64,000 nt of DNA from positions 1 to 64,000 of the forward strand of contig NZ_AUDH01000008.1 in the NCBI RefSeq assembly GCF_000425365.1, read 5' to 3'. Every line of letters begins with the position of its first letter. The stretch's first letter is position 1. Below, one piece after another: positions 11,364 through 18,113 of the stretch. The notes under the pieces are model-generated. The model did not search any database and was not told where the DNA came from. It saw only the letters and a list, made by a program, of their open reading frames with translations. The stretch comes from Rubritepida flocculans DSM 14296. GTDB lineage: Bacteria > Pseudomonadota > Alphaproteobacteria > Acetobacterales > Acetobacteraceae. The translations under genes and the position numbers were made by a program.

Positions 11364-12094
11364 TGGCCGAGTTCCTGACCCACCCCGCGCTGGGCGCGCG
11401 GCATGGCTTCTTCACCCGGCGCGGCGGCGTCTCGGCCGGGGCCTACGCCGCGCTGAACTGCGGCCCGCGCAGCGCGGACGACCCCGCCCATGTCGCCGAG
11501 AACCGCGCCCGCGCCGCCCGCGCCCTGGGCGCGGCGCCCGAGCGCCTGGTGGGCCTGCGCCAGGTGCATGGGCCCGTGGTGGTGGAGGCCGAACCCGGCT
11601 GGTCCGACCCGCCCGAGGCGGATGCGCTGGTGACGAACCGCCCGGGCCTGCTGCTCGGCATCGTCACCGCCGATTGCGCCCCCGTGCTCTTCGCCGACGC
11701 CGAGGCCGGCGTGATCGGCGCGGCGCATGCGGGCTGGCGCGGCGCGGTGGCCGGGGTGCTGGAGGCGACGGTCGCGGCCATGGAGCGGCTGGGCGCGCGG
11801 CGCGGGCGCATCGCGGCGGTGATCGGCCCCTGCATCGCCCAGGCGAGCTACGAGGTGCGCGCCGATCTGCGCGAGGCGGTGGGCGATGGGCGCTTCTTCG
11901 CCCCGGGCCGGGATGCGGCGCATTTCCAGTTCGACCTCGCGGCCTATTGCGCGCACCGCCTGGCCGGCATCGGGCGCGTCGAGGCGCTGGGCCTGGACAC
12001 GCTGGCCGAGGAGGCGCGCTTCTTCTCGCACCGGCGCCGCACCCTGGCCGGAGGGGGGCCGCTCGGCCACCAGCTCTCGGCCATCATGCTATAG
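11363..12094 (+). CDS. pgeF: Peptidoglycan editing factor / multicopper-type purine nucleoside phosphorylase (YfiH family)
   Basis: This 243-residue YfiH/PgeF protein has its metal and active-site motifs intact: GLRQVHG, VTADCAPV (catalytic Cys), HAGWRG and GPCIAQASYEV. E. coli PgeF hydrolyses wrongly incorporated L-Ser in UDP-MurNAc-peptides. Other homologues act on adenosine or phenolics, so the exact reaction is uncertain. The start overlaps the previous stop by one base. The association with lgt and mepA nearby fits an envelope role. Confidence 0.88.
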   Translation: MAEFLTHPALGARHGFFTRRGGVSAGAYAALNCGPRSADDPAHVAENRARAARALGAAPERLVGLRQVHGPVVVEAEPGWSDPPEADALVTNRPGLLLGIVTADCAPVLFADAEAGVIGAAHAGWRGAVAGVLEATVAAMERLGARRGRIAAVIGPCIAQASYEVRADLREAVGDGRFFAPGRDAAHFQFDLAAYCAHRLAGIGRVEALGLDTLAEEARFFSHRRRTLAGGGPLGHQLSAIML

Positions 12095-12104
12095 GGGCCG
12101 CGCC

Positions 12105-12173
12105 ATGCCCTATCTGATCATGTTCCTGGCGATGATCCTGCTCACCCTGCTGGTGTCCTGTGTCCTTCTCTAG
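12105..12173 (+). CDS. Possible 22-residue hydrophobic membrane peptide
   Basis: This short frame from ATG at 12105 to TAG at 12171-12173 encodes 22 residues, nearly all Leu, Ile, Met or Val with one Cys. That is enough for one membrane helix. It lies 10 bp after pgeF and overlaps the GTG start of the following lipoprotein gene by 14 bp, an arrangement that would allow translational coupling. No strong ribosome site is seen. It may be a real small protein, a leader ORF, or chance. No family is recognised. Confidence 0.35.
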   Translation: MPYLIMFLAMILLTLLVSCVLL

Positions 12174-13047
12174 CGTCGGGCGGGCCCTGGCGGGGCTGCT
12201 GCTGCTGCTGGCGGCGGGCTGCGAGGGGCTGCCGCAGCCGCACCGGGGCAATCCGGGGGGTGCCGCCCCGCGCCTCGTCATCCCGCTCGCGGTGCGCCTC
12301 GCCCTCCTCCCGCCCGAGGCGGCGCTGCTGCCCGAGGCGGAGGCGCGCCGCTTCGCCGCGGCGCTCGCCGAGGCGCTGCAGGCGGGCGAGATCCCCGCCC
12401 TGGTGACCGACAGCCCCGCCCCGCTCGACTGGCGGCTCGTCGTGACGGCCGAGCTGCGCGCCGGCCAGGTGACGCCGCGCTACGCCATCGCCAACGCCGA
12501 TGGCCGCCCCCAGGGCGCGACCGAGGGCCCGCCCATCCCGGCCCGCGCCTGGGCCGAGGGCCGGCCCGAGACGCTCGACCTCGCCGCCCGGCAGGGGGCG
12601 GAGCGCGTCTCGCAGCTCCTGCTCACCATCCAGGCCGCGCGGGCGAGCGCGACGGCGGACGCCATCGCCGCCGGCGGGCCGCCCCGCGTGCGGCTGCTGC
12701 CGGTGCGCGGCGCGCCGGGCGACGGCAATGCGGCGCTGACCGCGCGGATGCGCGAGTTCCTCACCGGCCTCGGCTATGTGGTGCAGGAGCCGGCCGAGGG
12801 CGCCTCCTTCGCCGTCACGGCCGAGGTGCGCGTCGGCCCCGGCGCGCCGCGGCAGGACCGGGTGGAGATCCAGTGGATCGTCTCGCGCCGGGACGGGCAG
12901 GAGCTCGGCCGGGTGGTGCAGATCAACGAGGTGCCGGCGGGCCTGCTGCAGCGCTTCTGGGGAGATGTCGCCTATGCCGCGGCGCAGGAGGCGGCGGGCG
13001 GCGTGCAGCAGGTGATCCGCAACGCCGGCAGCCCTGCCCGGCCATGA
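12160..13047 (+). CDS. Predicted outer-membrane or periplasmic lipoprotein, function unknown
   Basis: This 295-residue protein starts at GTG 12160. It has a lipoprotein signal peptide of leucine-rich residues about 9-18 followed by the lipobox LAAGC, with the acylated Cys at about residue 20. The rest is soluble, alternating Ala/Arg-rich helices and strands. A repeated plan is suggested by two stretches with VTAELR and VTAEVR about 125 residues apart, as though two similar alpha/beta domains were joined. I recognise no characterised family. It lies in the lgt operon direction and ends 79 bp before prs. Confidence 0.7.
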   Translation: MSFSSVGRALAGLLLLLAAGCEGLPQPHRGNPGGAAPRLVIPLAVRLALLPPEAALLPEAEARRFAAALAEALQAGEIPALVTDSPAPLDWRLVVTAELRAGQVTPRYAIANADGRPQGATEGPPIPARAWAEGRPETLDLAARQGAERVSQLLLTIQAARASATADAIAAGGPPRVRLLPVRGAPGDGNAALTARMREFLTGLGYVVQEPAEGASFAVTAEVRVGPGAPRQDRVEIQWIVSRRDGQELGRVVQINEVPAGLLQRFWGDVAYAAAQEAAGGVQQVIRNAGSPARP

Positions 13048-13064
13048 GGGCGCGGGGGCGCGCG

Positions 13065-13093
13065 TTTACAGCCCGCGGCGCGGCGGCTATCGC
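13065..13093 (+). promoter_or_regulatory. Candidate sigma-70-type promoter for prs
   Basis: TTTACA at 13065-13070 (5 of 6 matches to TTGACA) is followed after exactly 17 bp by TATCGC at 13088-13093 (3 of 6 matches to TATAAT). It would start transcription near 13100, about 27 nt upstream of the prs ATG. The site falls in the only gap in this stretch. It is supported by sequence resemblance alone. Confidence 0.4.
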
Positions 13094-13126
13094 TGCGCCG
13101 CCGACAGTGTGGGGTGATCCGGCTCG

Positions 13127-14059
13127 ATGAAGATCGTCGCCTGCAACAGCAACCTGCCTCTCGCCCGCGCGGTGGCCGACACGCTGGGCATCCCGCTCAC
13201 CAAGGCCTCGGTGCGCCGCTTCGCGGACATGGAGGTCTTCGTCGAAATCCAGGAGAACATCCGCGGGGAGGATGTCTTCGTCATCCAGTCCACCAGCTTC
13301 CCCGCGAACGACCATCTGATGGAGCTGCTGATCACGCTCGATGCGCTGCGCCGCTCTTCCGCGCGGCGCGTCACGGCGGTGATCCCCTATTTCGGCTATG
13401 CGCGGCAGGACCGGAAGTCCGGCCCGCGCACGCCCATCTCGGCGAAGCTGGTGGCGAACCTGATCACCCAGGCCGGGGCCGACCGCGTGCTGACGCTCGA
13501 CCTGCACGCGGGGCAGATCCAGGGCTTCTTCGACATCCCGGTGGACAATCTCTACGCCGCCCCTCTCTTCTCGCGCGACATCCAGGAGCGCCACGCGGGG
13601 CGCGAGCTGATGGTGGTGAGCCCCGACGTGGGGGGCGTGGTGCGCGCCCGCGCCATCGCCCAGCGCCTGCACACCGACCTCGCGATCATCGACAAGCGCC
13701 GCCCCCAGGCCGGCGTCTCCGAGGTGATGAACGTGATCGGCGACGTGGAGGGGCGCGACTGCATCATCGTGGACGACATCATCGACAGCGGCGGCACCCA
13801 TTGCAACGCGGCCGAGGCGCTGATGAAGCACGGCGCGCGCTCGGTGCTCTGCTACGTCACGCACGGCGTCTTCTCGGGCGGCGCGGTGGCGCGCGTGGCG
13901 GCCGCGCCCATCGAGATGATGACGGTGACCGACAGCATCGCCGCCACCGAGGCGGTGCAGGCCGCCCCCAACATCCGCCAGCTCCCCATCGCGCCGCTGC
14001 TCGCCGAGGCGATGCGCCGCATCAGCGAGGAGAGCTCCGTCTCTTCGCTCTTCTGCTGA
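13127..14059 (+). CDS. prs: Ribose-phosphate pyrophosphokinase (PRPP synthetase)
   Basis: This 310-residue class I PRPP synthetase makes 5-phosphoribosyl-1-diphosphate from ribose-5-phosphate and ATP, for nucleotide, His and Trp synthesis. Motifs are [16 protein letters not shown] near the N-terminus, the ATP-binding [32 protein letters not shown], and the PRPP loop [15 protein letters not shown] (about 208-222). Length and motifs are normal for the family. The ATG at 13127 is supported by the family N-terminus. A glutathione transferase gene follows after 24 bp. Confidence 0.97.
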   Translation: MKIVACNSNLPLARAVADTLGIPLTKASVRRFADMEVFVEIQENIRGEDVFVIQSTSFPANDHLMELLITLDALRRSSARRVTAVIPYFGYARQDRKSGPRTPISAKLVANLITQAGADRVLTLDLHAGQIQGFFDIPVDNLYAAPLFSRDIQERHAGRELMVVSPDVGGVVRARAIAQRLHTDLAIIDKRRPQAGVSEVMNVIGDVEGRDCIIVDDIIDSGGTHCNAAEALMKHGARSVLCYVTHGVFSGGAVARVAAAPIEMMTVTDSIAATEAVQAAPNIRQLPIAPLLAEAMRRISEESSVSSLFC

Positions 14060-14083
14060 TCCCCAGGGAAGGAAACGCGCCCC

Positions 14084-14701
14084 ATGAAGCTGCACTACTC
14101 GCCCGGCGCCTGCTCGCTCGGCATCCATCTGCTGCTGGAGGAGACGGGCGCGCCCTTCGAGGCGGTGCTGACCAATCTGCGCGAGGGCGCGCAGTTCAGC
14201 CCCGAGTTCACCAGCCTCAACCCCAAGTCCAAGGTGCCGACCCTGGTGCGGGACGACGGCTCGGTGCTGACCGAGTTCACCGCCATCGCCTGGTGGATCG
14301 CGGCCAGCTTCCCCGCCGCGAAGCTGATGCCCGCCACCACCGAGGGCGTGGCCCGCGCGCTGGAGGCGACGGACTACGCGGTGGCCACCATCCACATGCA
14401 GGGCTTCAGCCGCATCTTCCGCCCCGGCAATTTCGCCCCCTCCGAGGCGGATCACGAGGCGGTGAAGGCGCGCGGCATGGAGATCTTCCGGAAGGGCCTC
14501 GCGGTGATGGACAAGTGCCTGGAAGGCCGCGACCATGTGGCGGGCGAGTTCAGCTTCGGCGATGCGGGGCTGTTCTACGTGAGCTACTGGGGCGCGGCGC
14601 GGCTCAACCTCGAGCTCCCGCGCAACGTGGCGGGGCATTTCGCGCGGATGAAGGCGCGCCCCGCCGTGCAGCGCGCCATGGCCCGCGAGGGGCTGGCCTG
14701 A
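14084..14701 (+). CDS. Glutathione S-transferase, beta-class-like
   Basis: This 205-residue cytosolic GST has an N-terminal thioredoxin-fold half beginning with LHYSPGACSLG. The Cys at position 10 matches the catalytic Cys of bacterial beta-class GSTs. The glutathione-binding segment is KSKVPTLV followed by an acidic and Ser-containing loop (VLTEFTAIAWW). The C-terminal half is helical. It is encoded 24 bp after prs in the same direction, with a modest GGAAGG ribosome site. The substrate is unknown. General detoxification is the usual role. Confidence 0.88.
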   Translation: MKLHYSPGACSLGIHLLLEETGAPFEAVLTNLREGAQFSPEFTSLNPKSKVPTLVRDDGSVLTEFTAIAWWIAASFPAAKLMPATTEGVARALEATDYAVATIHMQGFSRIFRPGNFAPSEADHEAVKARGMEIFRKGLAVMDKCLEGRDHVAGEFSFGDAGLFYVSYWGAARLNLELPRNVAGHFARMKARPAVQRAMAREGLA

Positions 14702-14706
14702 GCATG

Positions 14707-14773
14707 CCCGCGCGCGGGGTTGGCGGGGCGGCCGCGCGCGAGAAAAGGCCCGCGCGCGGGGTTGGCGGGGCGG
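14707..14773. repeat. Two 25-bp direct repeats
   Basis: The 25-bp unit beginning CCCGCGCGCGGGGTTGGCGG occurs identically at 14707-14731 and 14749-14773, 42 bp apart start to start, with a short AGAAAAGG segment between. The pair fills most of the 100-bp gap between the glutathione transferase stop and the phosphatase start. Each copy begins with a self-complementary CCCGCGCGCGGG core, so each can form a small hairpin. It could be a terminator pair, a regulatory site or a tandem-duplication scar. No assignment is made. Confidence 0.7.
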
Positions 14774-14801
14774 TCTTGCGCCGGCCCCGGGGAGGTGGCG
14801 C

Positions 14802-15368
14802 ATGAGCCTCAACCCCATCCCCTTCTGGTTCCTCCGCCATGGCGAGACGGACTGGAACGCGCAGGGCCTCTCCCAGGGCACGACGGACATCCCGCTGAAC
14901 GCGGTGGGCCATGCCCAGGCGCGGCGCGCGGCGCGCAGCCTGGCGGCGGTGGAGATCACGGCCATCATCGCCTCGCCCCTCGCCCGCGCGCGCGTCACCG
15001 CCGAGATCGTGGCCGAGGCGCTGCGGCTGCCCGTCCAGCTCGACCCCGAGCTGCGCGAGGTGGAGTTCGGCGTGCAGGAGGGCCAGCCCATGGGCGACTG
15101 GTACGACGACTGGATCGCGGGGCATTACACGCCCGAGGGTGCGGAGAGCTTCGCCGCGCTGCGCGCCCGGGCCATCCGCGCCATCAACCGCGCCACCGCC
15201 CTGCCGGGCCCCGTGCTCGTGGTGGCGCATGGGGCGCTGTGGCGCGCCTTCCGCCACGCGGCCGGGCTGCCCGCCAATGTCCGCACGCCCAACGCGCTGC
15301 CGCTGCGCGCCGAACCGGGCGCGGAGGGCTGGACGCTCACCGCCCTTGAACTCGCCCCGGAGATCTGA
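14802..15368 (+). CDS. Histidine phosphatase family protein (phosphoglycerate-mutase-like)
   Basis: This 188-residue branch-1 histidine phosphatase has the phospho-acceptor His13 in FLRHGETDWN, a second catalytic region ASPLARARVTAEI, the acid Glu in LREVEFGVQEG, and the late His in VVAHGALWRAF. The substrate class is not predictable. Members dephosphorylate sugar phosphates, nucleotides or proteins. Its stop is 3 bp upstream of the amidohydrolase start, so they are likely co-expressed. Confidence 0.85.
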   Translation: MSLNPIPFWFLRHGETDWNAQGLSQGTTDIPLNAVGHAQARRAARSLAAVEITAIIASPLARARVTAEIVAEALRLPVQLDPELREVEFGVQEGQPMGDWYDDWIAGHYTPEGAESFAALRARAIRAINRATALPGPVLVVAHGALWRAFRHAAGLPANVRTPNALPLRAEPGAEGWTLTALELAPEI

Positions 15369-15371
15369 GCC

Positions 15372-16889
15372 ATGGCCCGCGCCGAACCCGGCTGGCAGAT
15401 CGTCCGCGGCGGGCGTCTGGCCGACCCCGCCCAGCGCCGCGCCGCCCCGGCCGACATCCTGATCGAGGACGGGGTGATCCGCGCCGTGGGCGCGGGCCTC
15501 GCCGCGCCCGAGGGCGCGCGGGAGCTGGACGCCACGGGCTTTCTGCTCCACCCCGGCCTCGTCAACGCCCATACCCATGGCCATGGCGGGCTCGGCCGCG
15601 GCCAGGGCGACCGCTGGACGCTCGAGCTGCTGCTCGCCTCCGCCCCCTGGGTGGGCGGCTCGCGCAGCCTCGCCGACAAGCGGCTCTCGGCGCTGCTCTG
15701 CGCGGCGGAGATGGTGCAGAAGGGCTGCACCGCCGCCTATGACCTCTACACCGAGGTGCCGCTGCCCACGCGCGAGGGGCTGGACGCGGTGGCCGACGCC
15801 TACGACACGCTCGGCATGCGCGCGGTGGTGGCCCCCATGGTGGCGGACCTCACGCTCTACGAGGCGATCCCCGGGCTGCTCGAGGCGCTGCCCGAGGGGC
15901 TGCGGCGCGAGGCGGAGAAGCTCCGCCTCCGCCCCGCGGCCGAGACGCTCGCCGCCATGGAGGAGGCGGCGAAGCACTGGCGCTGGAACGCCGCCGACAT
16001 CCGCTTCGCCATCGCCCCCACCATTCCGCACCATTGCAGCACGGAGTTCCTCTGCGGCTGCCGCGACCTCGCGCGCGCCCATGGCGTGGGGCTGCACAGC
16101 CATGTGGGCGAGAGCAAGGTGCAGGCCGTGGTGGGCATGCAGCGCTACGGCACGACGCTGACGCGCCACATGGACAGGCTGGGCCTGGTCGGGCCCGGCT
16201 TCACCGTGGCGCACGGCATCTGGCTCGACGACGAGGATCTGCGCCTGCTGGCCGATCGCGGCGCCTCCATCGCGCACAACCCGGTCTCGAACATGAAGCT
16301 CGGCAACGGGATGCTGCGGCTGGCGCGCGCGCTCGAGCTCGGCGTGAACGTGGGCCTGGGCACCGACGGCGTGACCAGCGGCGACAACGGCAACATGTAC
16401 GAGGCGATGCGCGCCGCCGCCGGCCTCAGCCATGTGCAGACGCCCGACCCGCGCGGCTGGGTGAGCGCGGAGCAGATCTACCGCGCCGCCACGCTGGGCT
16501 CCGCCCGCGCGCTGGGCTTCGAGGACATCGGGGCGATCGCGCCGGGGATGAAGGCGGACATCGTCTTCCTCGACCTCGCCGTGCCGCACTGGATTCCGCA
16601 CAACGGCACGATGAACCAGCTCGTCCACGCCGAGGACGCGACGGCGGTGCGCCATGTGATGATCGGCGGGCGCTTCGTGTTCAAGGACGGGCGGCACACC
16701 ACCCTCGACCTCGCGCGGCTGGCCATCGAGGCGGAAGCCGCGCGCGAGCGGCTGGAGGCGGCCAACGCCGCGCAGAAGGCGCTGTTCGAGGCGCTGGCGC
16801 CCGTCGTCTCCTCCTTCTGCGCGGGTCTTGCGGCGCGGCCCTACCACCTCGGCCGCTACCTCTGCGAGGCGCCGAACAGCGGGGTGTGA
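15372..16889 (+). CDS. Amidohydrolase family metal-dependent hydrolase (deaminase/chlorohydrolase type)
   Basis: This 505-residue TIM-barrel amidohydrolase has metal ligands in NAHTHGHGG (about residues 57-65) and in GLHSHVGES. The catalytic or metal Asp lies in GLGTDGVTSGDN, and HNPVSNMKL is typical of the ATZ/TRZ, guanine and MTA/SAH deaminase branch. The C-terminus carries the usual small beta-sandwich (GMKADIVFLDL). It lies 3 bp after the phosphatase and upstream of a TTT-type solute receptor. It may degrade an imported heterocycle or amide, but the substrate is unknown. Confidence 0.85.
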   Translation: MARAEPGWQIVRGGRLADPAQRRAAPADILIEDGVIRAVGAGLAAPEGARELDATGFLLHPGLVNAHTHGHGGLGRGQGDRWTLELLLASAPWVGGSRSLADKRLSALLCAAEMVQKGCTAAYDLYTEVPLPTREGLDAVADAYDTLGMRAVVAPMVADLTLYEAIPGLLEALPEGLRREAEKLRLRPAAETLAAMEEAAKHWRWNAADIRFAIAPTIPHHCSTEFLCGCRDLARAHGVGLHSHVGESKVQAVVGMQRYGTTLTRHMDRLGLVGPGFTVAHGIWLDDEDLRLLADRGASIAHNPVSNMKLGNGMLRLARALELGVNVGLGTDGVTSGDNGNMYEAMRAAAGLSHVQTPDPRGWVSAEQIYRAATLGSARALGFEDIGAIAPGMKADIVFLDLAVPHWIPHNGTMNQLVHAEDATAVRHVMIGGRFVFKDGRHTTLDLARLAIEAEAARERLEAANAAQKALFEALAPVVSSFCAGLAARPYHLGRYLCEAPNSGV

Positions 16890-16968
16890 CCGGCCGGGCC
16901 GCGGCACGGGATTTGCTGGCGTTCCGGGTGAACGGACCGTCACCTCCACGCCATCCAAGGGCCCGCCC

Positions 16969-17937
16969 ATGCACCGCCGCACCCTGCTGCCGCTTCTCGC
17001 GGCATCCGCCCTGCCCACCGCCGCCCTCCGCGCCAACAGCCCCTGGACGCCGGACCGGCCGATCCGCCTCATCGCCCCCTTCGCCGCCGGGGGTGCGGCC
17101 GACATCATCGCGCGCATCGTGGCCGAGGAGCTCTCGCCCCTGCTCGGCCAGCTGGTGGTGGTGGAGAACCGCACCGGCGCGGGCGGGGCGGTGGGCACGG
17201 AGTTCGTGGTGCGCGCGCGCCCCGACGGCCACACCCTGCTGATGGCGAGCCAGGCGACGCACGGCATCGTGCCCGTGATCGCGCGCCTCGCCTTCGACCC
17301 CGCGACCGACACCACGCCCATCGCCAATGTCGCGGGCGTGCCCGCCGTGCTGGTGGTGAACAACGAGCTGCCCGCGCGCAGCTTCCCCGAGTTCGCGTCG
17401 CTGCTGCGCGCGCGGCCGGGCCAGCTCTCCTACGGCTCGGCCGGCATCGGCTCCTCCACGCACATGACCATGGCGCTGCTGCTGCACAAGGCGGGGCTCG
17501 ATGCGGTGCATGTGCCCTATCGCGGCACCGCGCTGGCGATGCCGGACCTGATCGCGGGGCGGCTCGCGGCGATGACCGACACCATCACCTCCGGCCTGCC
17601 CTTCATCCGCGACGGGCGGGTGCGGGCGCTGGGCGTCTCCACCGCGCGGCGGCTCGCGGTGCTGCCCGATGTGCCCGCTCTGGCCGAGTTCGTGCCGGGC
17701 TATGAGGTGCTGAACTGGTACGGGCTCTCCGGCCCCGCCGGCCTGCCCGCCCCGGTGGTGGCGACGATCCATGCCGCGGTGCAGACGCTGCTCGCCCGCC
17801 CCGCCTTCCGCGAGCGCCTGGCCGCGCAGGGCATGGAGCCGCTGGCGATGAGCAGCGCCGACTACGCCGCCTACATCGCGCGCGACCGCGCGCAGTGGGC
17901 GGAGCTGGTGCGGGCCACGGGCATCCGCGCGGAGTGA
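16969..17937 (+). CDS. Bug-family tripartite tricarboxylate transporter (TTT) receptor
   Basis: This 322-residue periplasmic solute-binding protein has an N-terminal signal peptide (MHRRTLLPLLAASALPTAAL, probably cleaved near residue 20-22). It carries the Bug signatures PIRLIAPFAAGGAADIIAR, VVENRTGAGGAVGTEFV and HVPYRGTALAMPDL. The ATG at 16969 starts the signal sequence. Bug receptors bind carboxylates, amino acids or aromatics. No TctA or TctB membrane gene is present here, so this is an orphan receptor. The upstream amidohydrolase hints at a shared substrate. Confidence 0.92.
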   Translation: MHRRTLLPLLAASALPTAALRANSPWTPDRPIRLIAPFAAGGAADIIARIVAEELSPLLGQLVVVENRTGAGGAVGTEFVVRARPDGHTLLMASQATHGIVPVIARLAFDPATDTTPIANVAGVPAVLVVNNELPARSFPEFASLLRARPGQLSYGSAGIGSSTHMTMALLLHKAGLDAVHVPYRGTALAMPDLIAGRLAAMTDTITSGLPFIRDGRVRALGVSTARRLAVLPDVPALAEFVPGYEVLNWYGLSGPAGLPAPVVATIHAAVQTLLARPAFRERLAAQGMEPLAMSSADYAAYIARDRAQWAELVRATGIRAE

Positions 17938-17951
17938 TGCGGGGGGCGTTT

Positions 17952-18006
17952 CATACCAGCGGCCGCTGATTTCGACTTCTGAAGCGGCGGCGCGGCCGCT
18001 GGTATG
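17952..18006. repeat. 15-bp perfect inverted repeat with 25-nt spacer
   Basis: CATACCAGCGGCCGC at 17952-17966 is exactly mirrored by GCGGCCGCTGGTATG at 17992-18006. It is the first of three inverted repeats filling the gap between two convergent genes. It could serve as a bidirectional terminator or be the end structure of a small dispersed element. No T-tract follows. Confidence 0.75.
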
Positions 18007-18039
18007 CCTTTGTGTTGGCGCGCAGCCGCCACACCGGGT

Positions 18040-18064
18040 CCCATCGAAGCAAAGCTTCGATGGG
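18040..18064. terminator. 11-bp perfect hairpin, possible bidirectional terminator
   Basis: CCCATCGAAGC (18040-18050), a three-base AAA loop, and GCTTCGATGGG (18054-18064) form a perfect stem in the convergent gap between the TTT receptor and the ttrA-like gene. A tight stem at such a place is terminator-like, but no U-run follows on either strand. It may instead be part of a repeated element. Confidence 0.45.
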
Positions 18065-18088
18065 CGCCCGCCAACCCTGCGCGCGATA

Positions 18089-18111
18089 CGGTCGGCATGT
18101 CATGCCGACCG
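18089..18111. repeat. 11-bp palindrome just past the ttrA-like stop
   Basis: CGGTCGGCATG (18089-18099) and CATGCCGACCG (18101-18111) are perfect mirror arms around a single T. It is the third inverted repeat of this gap and ends 3 bp from the last codon of the ttrA-like gene on the minus strand. It may act as a terminator for that operon. The single-base centre also fits a protein-binding palindrome. Confidence 0.6.
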
Positions 18112-18113
18112 CA

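Noticed and set aside
13072-13110. GC-rich stem upstream of prs as a riboswitch or terminator
   Set aside because: Pairing is imperfect and GC-driven. No known riboswitch core motif.
17938-18113. tRNA or small-RNA gene in the hairpin-rich gap
   Set aside because: No cloverleaf or T-loop sequence (GGTTCGANTCC type) can be found.
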